Source: an uncultured Agathobacter sp. | GTDB lineage: Bacteria; Bacillota; Clostridia; Lachnospirales; Lachnospiraceae | NCBI GenBank assembly: GCA_944381555.1 | Contig: CALWLL010000052.1 | Span: 48,166-112,165, forward strand | Direction: 5' to 3' | Length of the DNA: 64,000 nt | Notes under the pieces: generated by a model | What the model was told of the DNA's origin: nothing | The model's input: the letters and a program-made list of their open reading frames with translations, nothing else | Database searches by the model: none | Shown here: positions 54,941-63,216 of the stretch, one piece after another | Numbering within the stretch: position 1 is the first letter of the stretch | Layout of the letters: each line of letters begins with the position of its first letter | Program-made: the position numbers and the translations under genes

Positions 54941-55948
54941 ATGTTTGAAAAAAATAAGGAAATGATTTTAGAACTTATTTCTCTTTGTCAAGAACATCAA
55001 GAAAATACACATGTTATCACTGTATTTGATGACCCATACAATACAGAAGCCTTATCAGGTATGATTTTTCCGAAAGAAATTTCAGATGTAGAAGCTGGTT
55101 TTTCATATGCATCTACATATTATACCGGCTATAATGCTTTTTGGAAATTTAAAAAAGATGTAGAAGACGGTAAATTTTCAAATCCAAATATGAAATATTT
55201 AGTTTATAGTACATCACAATTGGGAACCGACGTTGATAGACGATCACATGTTCCGATTTTATGCAAAGAAAATAGATTAACATTATTAACTTGTGATGCC
55301 TATCGGTTAGGATTACTTATGGACAAATCTCATTATTTTTCCCTACTAAAAGACTTTTCCCATATTCCACATACGATAACATATTATGGACAGAAGAACT
55401 TTAAGAATACAATAAAATCTCCATATATAATTCTGAAACCGGCATTAGAATGTGCTGCTGTTGGGGTTACTAAGGTTAAAAATGGTAATATATTGCCACT
55501 TTTAAAAGATATGCAAGATAAGTTCAATCAAAAAATATTGGCACAAGAATATATTGAAGGATATGAAGTTTCTGTTCCGGTTCTTGAAAGAGACGGACAC
55601 TACATTTCGACACCCCCTGTTTGGGTTAAGTTTGAAGGGGATATTTTAGATTACAACAAAGTGGACAATGTTCAATATTCATTTTCGGTTATTCCAAATG
55701 AAGAATTTCCATATAATGATGTAATTCCAAGTATCTGCAAACATGCAGAACAGATAATGCAGTTCATAGGTGCAAAAGGTCTTTCTCGAGTCGACTATAG
55801 AATTAGAAACGAAAAAGACTTCTACGTTTTTGATATTGCTGCATTACCCGTTCTTGCTGATACAGGAACATGTGCCCATTCGTTTAAAGCGCTATTGGGC
55901 AATAGTGAAAGCATGTATGAAGCTATTATTGGCTCATGCCTTTGCTAA
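54941..55948 (+). CDS. ATP-grasp family protein
   Basis: A 335-aa cytoplasmic protein starting at 54941 after GGGGGA. The ATP-grasp pattern is visible: IILKPALECAAVGVTKVKN (nucleotide-binding loop), LAQEYIEGYEVSVPVL, and LSRVDYRIRNEKDFYVFDIAALPVL. It resembles D-Ala-D-Ala ligase relatives, which join a carboxylate to an amine. Odd: the last metal-binding motif, usually E-x-N, reads D-I-A. It may couple an amino acid or peptide; the substrate is unknown. Its 3' end overlaps that of the RRNPP-like receptor gene by four bases. Confidence 0.8.
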   Translation: MFEKNKEMILELISLCQEHQENTHVITVFDDPYNTEALSGMIFPKEISDVEAGFSYASTYYTGYNAFWKFKKDVEDGKFSNPNMKYLVYSTSQLGTDVDRRSHVPILCKENRLTLLTCDAYRLGLLMDKSHYFSLLKDFSHIPHTITYYGQKNFKNTIKSPYIILKPALECAAVGVTKVKNGNILPLLKDMQDKFNQKILAQEYIEGYEVSVPVLERDGHYISTPPVWVKFEGDILDYNKVDNVQYSFSVIPNEEFPYNDVIPSICKHAEQIMQFIGAKGLSRVDYRIRNEKDFYVFDIAALPVLADTGTCAHSFKALLGNSESMYEAIIGSCLC

Positions 55949-57318
55949 TCTGCCCAATAATTGATATCCGAAAAAAGAAGGGGTCTATAATAATTATCAG
56001 AACAATACCCTGTAGACAATGTTTGCTGTACACTTAGTGGTACTAAAACATTGTCTATCTTTTTATTATGAGAATACATATTTGTAATAATTTTAGAACG
56101 TTTTTTTATGAATGCCGGTGAAAATGTTGGTACAAGTTTTTGGTCAATTAAATCTTTACAATATTTCTCCAATTCTAAAGCTTTTTCTACGTCGCCCATC
56201 AGATATTTTATCATCCCTAGGTTTGTAGATAATAAGTACTCATTATAATAATTCCAATCAGCTTTCTTTTCAGCTAACGTTTTTTCAAGAAGATTATTCG
56301 CATCTTCATAATTACCTATTGTAGCAAGCAGAATTGCATAATTCGAATTACAAATTGCGGTCTCATGCATTTTTAATCTTACTTCAGGGCAATTCCATAT
56401 TTTTTCAGTATATTCTTGAAATAAGTCTCGCGGAGAACTTGAGTTTTTTCCATATAATCTAGAAAAAATATGCATTTGATAAATTATTCCCCAATACTGG
56501 AACCACTTCTTCTTTTCTATAAATTGAATAGCATTTTGTAGAATATTTGTGCTTATTCCAAATTGATCACGCCACATATAATCACCAGCTAAATTACAAG
56601 CTGCTTTTAAATATTTGACAGGATGGCTCTCTTTCTTGCTATCGAGTATTTGATATCCTTTTTCCAATATATGAAGTTTATCTAACAAATCAGCTACTAT
56701 GTTAGCCTTCATCAAAAAGGATGCATAACGAATTTGCCATTTTTCGCGAGTCCTTAGATCACTCTCTCTAATATATAATTGATAATTATTAGAGATTTCA
56801 AAATATTCGTTATATATCTCTTTTTGCACTTTTCTAGATTGCGTAGATAAATATGTTTTTAATAGTAATTTCTGCTCTTTTAATCTTTGTATTAATTCAC
56901 TATTAACAGTCGTACATTTTATTATTTCAATTGAGTATTCTAACAATCTTTGATGATTGCTTATTACCTCTTCATCCATATTAGGCAAGCGACCTATACA
57001 CATTCCTCTAACATATAACATCTCAAATATAAATTCTGGAATATATACTGAAAAAAAGACAGTATCCTTTTCAATAAAATGATTTTGAAACATAAAACCA
57101 TTTACTAATTCATAGCATTTTTCATAATCATTTGTATTGTAAAATCGATATGCTTTACTCAAAACTATATATAATTCTCTATAAGATGAATCAAGCAAAG
57201 ATCTGTTAAATGATTCATATTCTTCATTTGAACACATTGCCTCACCTCGTGCTATTGAGCAATATGCTAAAATTGCATTTGCATATGCATTTTCTATATT
57301 TTCTGCTTTATTGTACAA
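55945..57318 (-). pseudogene. Helical-repeat (TPR-like) part of a split RRNPP-type regulator
   Basis: About 457 residues of alpha-helical repeats (AYRFYNTNDYEKCYELVNGF; ILLATIGNYEDANNLLEKTLAEK; STNLGMIKYLMGDVEKALELEKYCKDLI), the pattern of the TPR peptide-binding domain of PlcR/Rgg-type regulators. As it stands the frame has only a TTG start at 57318, without a ribosome site. Its frame remains open upstream through WLYNKAEN and joins the HTH gene if one T is added near 57336. The two halves are therefore one gene, about 540 aa, carrying a one-base deletion. If real, the receptor is broken, or remade as two chains. Confidence 0.75.
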
Positions 57319-57326
57319 CCAATATT

Positions 57327-57566
57327 TTAAAACATATGCGTTTCAATATCGTGGTGTTGTAACATTATGGCATAACTATCATATAGGTTCACACCGAGTT
57401 TTGCAGAAAGAGCATTGATAATAAAAAGTGTTGGTATATTTTGATGCGTTTCTAGTTGGCTAATATATTTTCTAGAACATATTCCTTCTGCAAGTTCATC
57501 TTGGGAAAGTCCTTTTTCCATTCGATAATGTTTTATTATGTCGCCAATCTTAATAAATAAATCCAT
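57327..57566 (-). CDS. XRE-type HTH domain, N-terminal part of the split RRNPP-type regulator
   Basis: 79 residues with a clean Cro/CI helix-turn-helix (IIKHYRMEKGLSQDELAEGICSRKYISQLETHQNIPTLFIINALSAKLGVNLYD). This is the usual N-terminal layout of PlcR/Rgg/ComR-type regulators, where the helical-repeat domain follows. It ends early at TAA after ETHMF; the next 15 bases in another frame lead into the repeat domain. GGAG precedes the ATG at 57566. It is divergent from a small peptide gene at 57662, as in known RRNPP pairs. Confidence 0.8.
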   Translation of the reverse strand: MDLFIKIGDIIKHYRMEKGLSQDELAEGICSRKYISQLETHQNIPTLFIINALSAKLGVNLYDSYAIMLQHHDIETHMF

Positions 57567-57581
57567 ATATTTTGTCTCCGT

Positions 57582-57630
57582 TTTGGTAACTATAGTTCTC
57601 TTTACTGTGCGAAGAAAGTGAACATATAAT
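57582..57630 (+). promoter_or_regulatory. Promoter of the peptide gene with upstream motif and palindrome
   Basis: TTTACT at 57601-57606, 18-base spacer, TATAAT at 57625-57630. TTTGGTAACT (57582-57591) runs into the palindrome AACTATAGTT (57588-57597), ending just before the -35. The spot also lies about 20 bases upstream of the regulator start on the other strand, so one bound protein could control both. Confidence 0.5.
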
Positions 57631-57661
57631 TATTATAACAAATGAAGGAGGCTTACGAAAG

Positions 57662-57805
57662 ATGAAAAAAGCAAAAGAATTACTAGCCATAATGATGGTG
57701 TGCATTATTTTGTGTGGTGTAAATACCGGAATTGAAACATGTGGTCAAGATGGAAAAGACATTATGGGCGTACTAAATTATTCTAAAACTGTTACTGAGT
57801 ATTAA
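57662..57805 (+). CDS. Small secreted peptide precursor, candidate pheromone
   Basis: A 47-aa frame with a strong ribosome site (GAAGGAGG). It has a basic start (MKKAKE), a hydrophobic core (LLAIMMVCIILCGV) and a polar tail ending in GVLNYSKTVTEY. That is the build of RRNPP-type signalling peptides (PapR, Phr, NprX), which are exported, trimmed and re-imported to bind the regulator. It is divergent from the HTH/TPR gene pair. The mature signal would be a C-terminal fragment; which one cannot be told. Confidence 0.65.
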   Translation: MKKAKELLAIMMVCIILCGVNTGIETCGQDGKDIMGVLNYSKTVTEY

Positions 57806-57961
57806 GTCTTTATTGAAATAAATTTATTTGATAAAGCAAGTTTTCAAAATCAGATTTATATAAAGGAGGATGTTAATCTGAAGAACAAATGAAATATTGT
57901 TACTTTTTTGCATTTAGAAAAGTAATTATAAAATGATTATAGAAAGACGAGGAAAAAGATT

Positions 57962-59071
57962 ATGAAGAGAATTTTTTATGTTATACTTACAGCCATTATG
58001 TTGATCACGAGCTTACCAACTCGTATCATGGCCGCACCTAAAGATGATGCAATATTATCAAATTATAATATTGTTTATTATGATGATATGTCTTTAATGA
58101 AAAGCAGATCTTCAAATTCTACCATAATTGTTCTAAATGAAGAGCAGCTAATTAAGTTAGGTGAAGAAGTTGCAGATTTGTTTAGTAGTGCTGATATGAT
58201 TTATATTGTAACAGATAAGGACAGTAATTATATACAAGAGTTATGTGATATGCCAGCATTGATGAAATATGAAGCAGCGAGCGATTCCAAATTTGCAACA
58301 GCTATTACCAAAGATGAAAATGGGTATTATGTATATTGTGATGTTTCAGCAATCTATGAGAAAGACGGCAAAACCGCACGATCAGCAAATAGTTCGTTTG
58401 TTCTTTCTGAAACGCAAAAGGTTAACGACGGATTGGTCGCTGTATTGAGAAATTCTAAAGAACCCTCCAACTCAGGTTCAAAATCTGCGAGGTTACAAAG
58501 CGCAGGTTTTGATGCATATGGAAAAGATAGTGCTGTTGTATATAAATCTTCCGGAAAACGTATTGGTACTATGGGATATACTATGTATACCTACAAAATT
58601 ATGAAATCTGGAGACATGAGAATTTTTGATGTAATTACTGTAGCAACTTTTGCTCCAGATGCAGGATATTGTTGTGGAAAGATGAGTGTATACTTAGGAA
58701 CTTCTCAAGAAAGTCATGAAGTATTAGAAGCCGCTAATATTGTATCAAGTGGTTCTTCAACAACTCACAGTTTATCATTAAGTGCAGCAAAGGCAGGTAT
58801 TTCTGGAGGTGGTTCAACCAGTTGGTCATACACAGTTGATGCACAAACAGTTACAAAATCGTTTGATATGACAACCAACGATCGCACATGGACATTTAAA
58901 CCAAAAAATCCTGGAGCAGGAGATGCATGGATTGAAGAACCTGGCGTACGTATATGTGCAACCCAAGAAAAAATATTTACAACGGTAAAACTTTCATGTC
59001 CATATACATTTTTGGGAATTGATTTATATTCAAATAATCTTGCAAAAACCTGGTACACTTATTACTATTAA
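57962..59071 (+). CDS. Secreted protein of unknown function
   Basis: A 369-aa protein with a signal peptide (MKRIFYVILTAIMLITSLPTRIMA, cleavage likely after IMA). The mature N-terminal half is mixed helix and strand. The C-terminal half (from about residue 205) is rich in Ser, Thr, Gly and aromatic residues in alternating pattern (TSWSYTVDAQTVTKSFDMTT), suggesting a beta sandwich or barrel, and ends in TWYTYYY. No family is recognised. Paired Cys (CCGK) may form disulfides. GAGGAAAAA precedes the ATG. It follows the peptide gene and precedes a hydrophobic-peptide gene, so it may be the output of the peptide-sensing system. Confidence 0.75.
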   Translation: MKRIFYVILTAIMLITSLPTRIMAAPKDDAILSNYNIVYYDDMSLMKSRSSNSTIIVLNEEQLIKLGEEVADLFSSADMIYIVTDKDSNYIQELCDMPALMKYEAASDSKFATAITKDENGYYVYCDVSAIYEKDGKTARSANSSFVLSETQKVNDGLVAVLRNSKEPSNSGSKSARLQSAGFDAYGKDSAVVYKSSGKRIGTMGYTMYTYKIMKSGDMRIFDVITVATFAPDAGYCCGKMSVYLGTSQESHEVLEAANIVSSGSSTTHSLSLSAAKAGISGGGSTSWSYTVDAQTVTKSFDMTTNDRTWTFKPKNPGAGDAWIEEPGVRICATQEKIFTTVKLSCPYTFLGIDLYSNNLAKTWYTYYY

Positions 59072-59094
59072 AATTGTTATTATGGAGGTGGAAT

Positions 59095-59235
59095 ATGTTT
59101 GCAGATAAAGATTTATTAGGAAAAGTATTAATAGCAATAGCAATAGTAATTGGTGCTTTAATAATTCGCGAGGCAATTATAGAGGCCGCAGGCATAATTG
59201 GTAGCCAAATTGCATCAGCAATAGCAATTCAATAG
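59095..59235 (+). CDS. 46-aa hydrophobic peptide, bacteriocin- or toxin-like
   Basis: A short frame with a good ribosome site (ATGGAGGTGG), 23 bases after the secreted-protein gene. After FADKDLLGK almost all residues are hydrophobic or small (AIAIVIGALIIREAIIEAAG...IASAIAIQ), with one charged patch (REAIIE). No leader, double-glycine or lipobox site is seen. It could be a membrane-active peptide, leaderless bacteriocin or small membrane partner of the secreted protein. Function unknown. Confidence 0.6.
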   Translation: MFADKDLLGKVLIAIAIVIGALIIREAIIEAAGIIGSQIASAIAIQ

Positions 59236-59295
59236 CATATATATTCAGCTATGGTAGATTATGGTTAGGACTATAATCTACCCCCTGAAAATGCA

Positions 59296-59352
59296 AAATC
59301 CGAACAACGTCGTCAGATGATGAAGTTGTTCGGATTTTTTTCTGAACCTTTT
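59296..59352 (+). terminator. Strong terminator ending the peptide/secreted-protein unit
   Basis: Perfect 13-bp stem AAATCCGAACAAC/GTTGTTCGGATTT (59296-59308 with 59335-59347) and a run of T. A smaller hairpin (GGTAGATTAT/ATAATCTACC) precedes it at about 59250-59280. The gap 59236-59507 holds nothing else I can see. Confidence 0.85.
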
Positions 59353-59507
59353 CTTCTTTTCACATATTTTACAATATATTTTCATACTACCATATTGAGT
59401 AGCACTTCTAACATGACTAGCAAAACCCTCAGCTTACGGTACGGAGTTCTCTACGAATCTGGGCTCTGTATTATGTCTATACAAGAATATCCTAATTCCT
59501 TTCTTTT

Positions 59508-60062
59508 TTACTCTATCTTCAACAACAACGGAAGTAGACCAATCCCCACCTCTACCCCTTTATCAGCAATCCATTTAATAATCTCATTCAATTTCTCCCA
59601 TTTTTTAGATTTATTCTCATTCGATAGGACAATCTTTTCTATCTGCTCTATCTTTGATATAATTTCTTCTTTCTCTATGGAAGATAGCGCAGTCATATTC
59701 TCAATGCTATTCTTCGCCTGTTCAAAGGAGACCGACATACTTAAATTATTTGAATTGTTATTAACAATCTGAAAGTTTGAACTATTATCTGTCCATTCAT
59801 AGTTTTTATATCCCATAGCCTTAAATAATTCTAATTTTTCTTTAAGCGTTATTAGATTTCTTTTATATGCTCGCGCATCTTTATTTGAAATCATTCCATC
59901 TCCAAATCCCTGAATAAATGAGTTGTATTTGCTCTTGATTCTAACATATAGTTCAAAGAATGTCGGATCATATGCATCATTAGGTCCTATATTTATCATG
60001 CTTGCAATCCTGGAAATATCTTCATCCATTATTTTTTTCACTTCATCGGTTATAATAGTCAT
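59508..60062 (-). CDS. Hypothetical protein with coiled-coil and hydrophobic C-terminal tail
   Basis: A 184-aa protein with AAGGAG before its ATG. The N-terminal two thirds are helical and charged; an Asn/Ser-rich hinge (about 115-125) leads to an amphipathic coiled coil (SIENMTALSSIEKEEIISKIEQIEKIV). The end, WIADKGVEVGIGLLPLLLKIE, is a hydrophobic tail that could touch a membrane. No known domain is recognised. It lies 100 bases after a truncated gene on the same strand. Confidence 0.6.
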   Translation of the reverse strand: MTIITDEVKKIMDEDISRIASMINIGPNDAYDPTFFELYVRIKSKYNSFIQGFGDGMISNKDARAYKRNLITLKEKLELFKAMGYKNYEWTDNSSNFQIVNNNSNNLSMSVSFEQAKNSIENMTALSSIEKEEIISKIEQIEKIVLSNENKSKKWEKLNEIIKWIADKGVEVGIGLLPLLLKIE

Positions 60063-60162
60063 ACTTTTTTTCTCCTTGTATTTTATTGGTTACAAAATAG
60101 AATATCTCTTATTAAGAATATATTTTCACCTGCCATCTTCTCTTTCTAATTTTGTTCATATA

Positions 60163-60555
60163 CTAATATACGCTCTGTAGTTCTCCGTCTACAATTTCAT
60201 AGATTCCCATCAACTTTACATCGTCTGCTTCTTTTTCCACATAATAAAAGAAACTTGCCTCCCTATCTGTGCCTACATCATAAACAATCGTAACTCCAGA
60301 CAACTTACATCCTGCAACCTCAAAGAAATACTCGTAGCTTTGTTGTATCAACGAATATTGATAATATGGAATACTATTTTCTCTTATTTTTTCAAGCAGA
60401 ACTCTACTCTTGATTTTTTTACCATTCAAAACGTCTAGATTCACTAACGGAAAAACCAATTCGTCATTTCTTTTCGAAACATAAAATTCAATAGCCGGAT
60501 CACAATACTCAATTGTTTTAGAAATCGCATTATTCTTATAATCAATAGCTGATAA
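60163..60555 (-). pseudogene. 5'-truncated hypothetical gene
   Basis: The open frame runs from about 60555 (just after a TAG) to 60163, about 130 residues, with no ATG or GTG in its first third; the only usable start is a TTG at 60459 without a ribosome site. The upstream part reads as natural protein (AIDYKNNAISKTIEYCDPAIEFYVSKRNDEL), so the gene seems to have lost its start. No family is recognised. The break lies at the same spot where the divergent methyltransferase frame also begins. Confidence 0.55.
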
Positions 60556-60628
60556 CTAAAATTTTCCGCTTTGCCACAATATCTTTCTATATAAGTGCGT
60601 TAAATGTAATGGGGAACTAAATCCGCAG

Positions 60629-61414
60629 ATGTGTTGTAAAGTATGTAACAAGAACTATTCTGTAGATGAGAATGGTGTATTTTCTATGGTGTTATCATTA
60701 ACCACAGAAAAGAAAAAAATAATTGATTTATACGATTTGTTATCTGTGGAAAAGAGTAAGAATCCCTATGCGAGATTTTCTACATATTTAAATTATGGAT
60801 TATTAAGTAAAGGACAGAATTATGAAGGAAATCAAAAAGCTTCCATGAACCTGATTGAAAGCATTTGTGAAAAAATTGATTTTACCAATAAAATGGTTAT
60901 TGATGTTGGTTGTGGAAGAGGCGGTAATTTGTTTTATATAAATAGTCATTTTGAAGCGGAATATTTAGTCGGAGTGGATTTATCATATGAGAATGTTTTG
61001 TTTTGTGGTTCGAAAGGTGCACAAATAGATTTCGTGCAGGCGGACGCAGAGAATTTGCCTTTTGCAAAAAAAATATTCGACATTGTTATAAATATTGAAT
61101 CTGCGCTACATTATCCAAATATCGATAAATTTTACTGGGAGGTGGAACGAGTATTAAAAGATGGTGGAATATTTATATATGTAGATATAATAGAAAATGG
61201 AGAATATGAAAAAAGAAAAGAGTTGTTATTGAATAGTGATTTTTATTTTGTACAGGAGTGCGACTATACTAAATGTGTTTTAGAGGCGATGAAGGCAGCT
61301 GGACTTGATAGATTGGATGATATGATAACTTTGTTTAGCCATTCAAAAATGTACAAGGATTTGTGTGAAAAAAGAAAGAAATATATTTTATGGATTATGA
61401 AGAAAGGAAAATAA
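60629..61414 (+). CDS. SAM-dependent methyltransferase, probably 5'-truncated
   Basis: 261 aa from the first ATG. A class I methyltransferase: KMVIDVGCGRGGNLFYI (motif I), YLVGVDLS, FVQADAENLPFAKKIFDIVINIESALHY and LKDGGIFIYVDI. The ATG lies inside a probable zinc ribbon: CKVC follows it, but its partner KCVKC is encoded just before it in the same open frame, which stays open back to about 60560 with no ATG. The natural start is thus missing or non-standard. The substrate is unknown; small molecules or natural products are common in this family. Confidence 0.75.
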   Translation: MCCKVCNKNYSVDENGVFSMVLSLTTEKKKIIDLYDLLSVEKSKNPYARFSTYLNYGLLSKGQNYEGNQKASMNLIESICEKIDFTNKMVIDVGCGRGGNLFYINSHFEAEYLVGVDLSYENVLFCGSKGAQIDFVQADAENLPFAKKIFDIVINIESALHYPNIDKFYWEVERVLKDGGIFIYVDIIENGEYEKRKELLLNSDFYFVQECDYTKCVLEAMKAAGLDRLDDMITLFSHSKMYKDLCEKRKKYILWIMKKGK

Positions 61415-61469
61415 TGAAATTAATATGCCTTAGTTATCAGTTGAGCCATTTTATTCCGATTATTGATGA

Positions 61470-61579
61470 TTCTTGCAACATCCGGACAGCATTCCTGTAA
61501 CACGCGGACAACCGTTCCTACAACATCCGGACAAACATTCTTAAAACATACGGACATTCATTCCTGAATTATCCGGACA
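61470..61579 (+). repeat. Terminal multiple repeats of the IS21 element
   Basis: Five related 19-mers, consensus TTCYTRNAACATCCGGACA, start at 61470, 61492, 61515, 61538 and 61561, a period of 22-23 bases. IS21 elements carry such repeats at their ends as transposase binding sites. Confidence 0.85.
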
Positions 61580-61639
61580 AGTGACATCTTATATCACCTG
61601 ACTTAGAATGTATGTAATACATTCTAAGGAGGAACCGAA

Positions 61640-63202
61640 ATGAGGTGTCTTGAATCAATGATTATTACTGAAATCCTTCGCTTGAAGGAAATGAATTTTA
61701 CTCTTCGTGAAATAGCCGATGCCACCAAGTGCTCTAAAACAACAGCCGGAGAAATTCTGGCACGCTGCAAAGAATGTGGCCTTACCTATGAGGATGCAAT
61801 AAAACTTCCTTCGGAAAGAATTCACGAACTTATATATCCTGACTCTTTTGGCCGTAAGCAGGTCAAAGATGAGCCGGATTGGAATGCGATACATCAGCGT
61901 CTGCTTTCCAGCAGACGTATCAATCTGCAGTACATTTGGCAGGAGGAGTACCGTAAAGAGAATCCGGAGGGTTACAGTTATAGCCGTTTTTGTGCCAAGT
62001 ACAATGCTTGGAAAAATGAAAACGGCAAAAATGTAGTTCTTCCCCAAGAGCGTGAGCCGGGAAAAGAATTATTTATTGACTGGATAGGTGATACACTTCC
62101 GTGTGTTATTGACTACTCAACCGGCGAAATACATGATGCACATTTCTTTGTTACCACGCTGGGAGACAGTTCCTATCCGTTTGTAGAAGCATTTCCGGAT
62201 GAAACACAGTTAAACTGGAATCAAGGGCATATCGATGCCTTTGAGTGGTATGGTGGTCTTCCAAGAATCTTAGTTCCTGATAACTGTAAAACCGCGGTGC
62301 TGCACACCAGTCTGTATGAGCCACAGTTGAATCATGCTTACCGTGACCTTGCAAGGCATTATCAGGTTGCTATTATTCCGGCACGTGTCCGCAAACCAAA
62401 AGATAAAGCTTCGGTAGAATCCGGAGTGGGCTGGCTTGAGACCTGGCTCTTAGAATGGCTCAAGAATAAGATTTATTACAGCTTTGAAGCTTTAAACCAT
62501 GATATAAAGGAACGTCTTCTTGAACTGGTTGATGTGAATTTCAAGCATCGTCCGGGGTCCAGAAAGAGTAACTTCCTTGCTTTGGATAAACCGGCATTAC
62601 GTCGCCTTCCGAAGGATGGATTTGAGTCCTTTGAAACGATTCCTGTAAGCAAAGTGCAGAACAACTATCATGTTGCTTACGATGGTTTTTATTATTCTGT
62701 TCCGTACTGCTATTACAACCGGAGCGTTATCATTCATGCCTATGCTAAGAAGCTTGAAGTATACGATACCATGGGTAATAGGATTGCCTTCCACATCAGA
62801 CATTTCTCCGGGAAGCGTTATGTCACCGTAACGGAGCACATGCCGGAAAATCACAAGGCAGTCATGGAATTCCATAACTTCGATGCTTCCTATTACCGCC
62901 AGAAATCTGCACGGATTGGCGATAATGCACATAAGTTCGTTTGTGAACTTCTGACATTGGCTGATTTTGAAGAACAGGCATATAAATCCTGTATGGCTGT
63001 CATCAACTTCAGCAGAAACTATGGTTGTAATCGGGTGGACAGAGCCTGCGAAAAAGCTCTCGCTCTGAAATCCGTTAATTATACAACACTTAAAAATATC
63101 CTGAAGAATGGTCAGGATAAGCAGCCTATTAACCCTGATGTCTCTGATGCGGAAACTCCAACTCCATACCATGAAAATCTCCGTGTCGGAGAATGGATGT
63201 AA
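61640..63202 (+). CDS. istA: IS21-family transposase IstA
   Basis: A 520-aa DDE transposase. It has an N-terminal helix-turn-helix (LRLKEMNFTLREIADATKCSKTTAGEIL) and the catalytic residues Asp in FIDWIGDTLP, Asp in LVPDNCKTAV and Glu in KASVESGVGWLE. AAGGAGG precedes its ATG. The frame is intact, so the element may still be active. It is followed 14 bases later by istB. Confidence 0.96.
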   Translation: MRCLESMIITEILRLKEMNFTLREIADATKCSKTTAGEILARCKECGLTYEDAIKLPSERIHELIYPDSFGRKQVKDEPDWNAIHQRLLSSRRINLQYIWQEEYRKENPEGYSYSRFCAKYNAWKNENGKNVVLPQEREPGKELFIDWIGDTLPCVIDYSTGEIHDAHFFVTTLGDSSYPFVEAFPDETQLNWNQGHIDAFEWYGGLPRILVPDNCKTAVLHTSLYEPQLNHAYRDLARHYQVAIIPARVRKPKDKASVESGVGWLETWLLEWLKNKIYYSFEALNHDIKERLLELVDVNFKHRPGSRKSNFLALDKPALRRLPKDGFESFETIPVSKVQNNYHVAYDGFYYSVPYCYYNRSVIIHAYAKKLEVYDTMGNRIAFHIRHFSGKRYVTVTEHMPENHKAVMEFHNFDASYYRQKSARIGDNAHKFVCELLTLADFEEQAYKSCMAVINFSRNYGCNRVDRACEKALALKSVNYTTLKNILKNGQDKQPINPDVSDAETPTPYHENLRVGEWM

Positions 63203-63216
63203 GGAGGAAAAACATC

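Noticed and set aside
57865-57892. A second small peptide gene after AAAGGAGG
   Set aside because: The ATG overlapping the ribosome site reads only three codons before a stop, and the next frame reads KNK then stop; at most a remnant.
61470-61579. Regularly spaced short repeats that could look like a CRISPR array
   Set aside because: The units are only about 19 bases with gaps of 3-4 bases, are degenerate, have no cas gene nearby and sit just before istA, as IS21 terminal repeats do.
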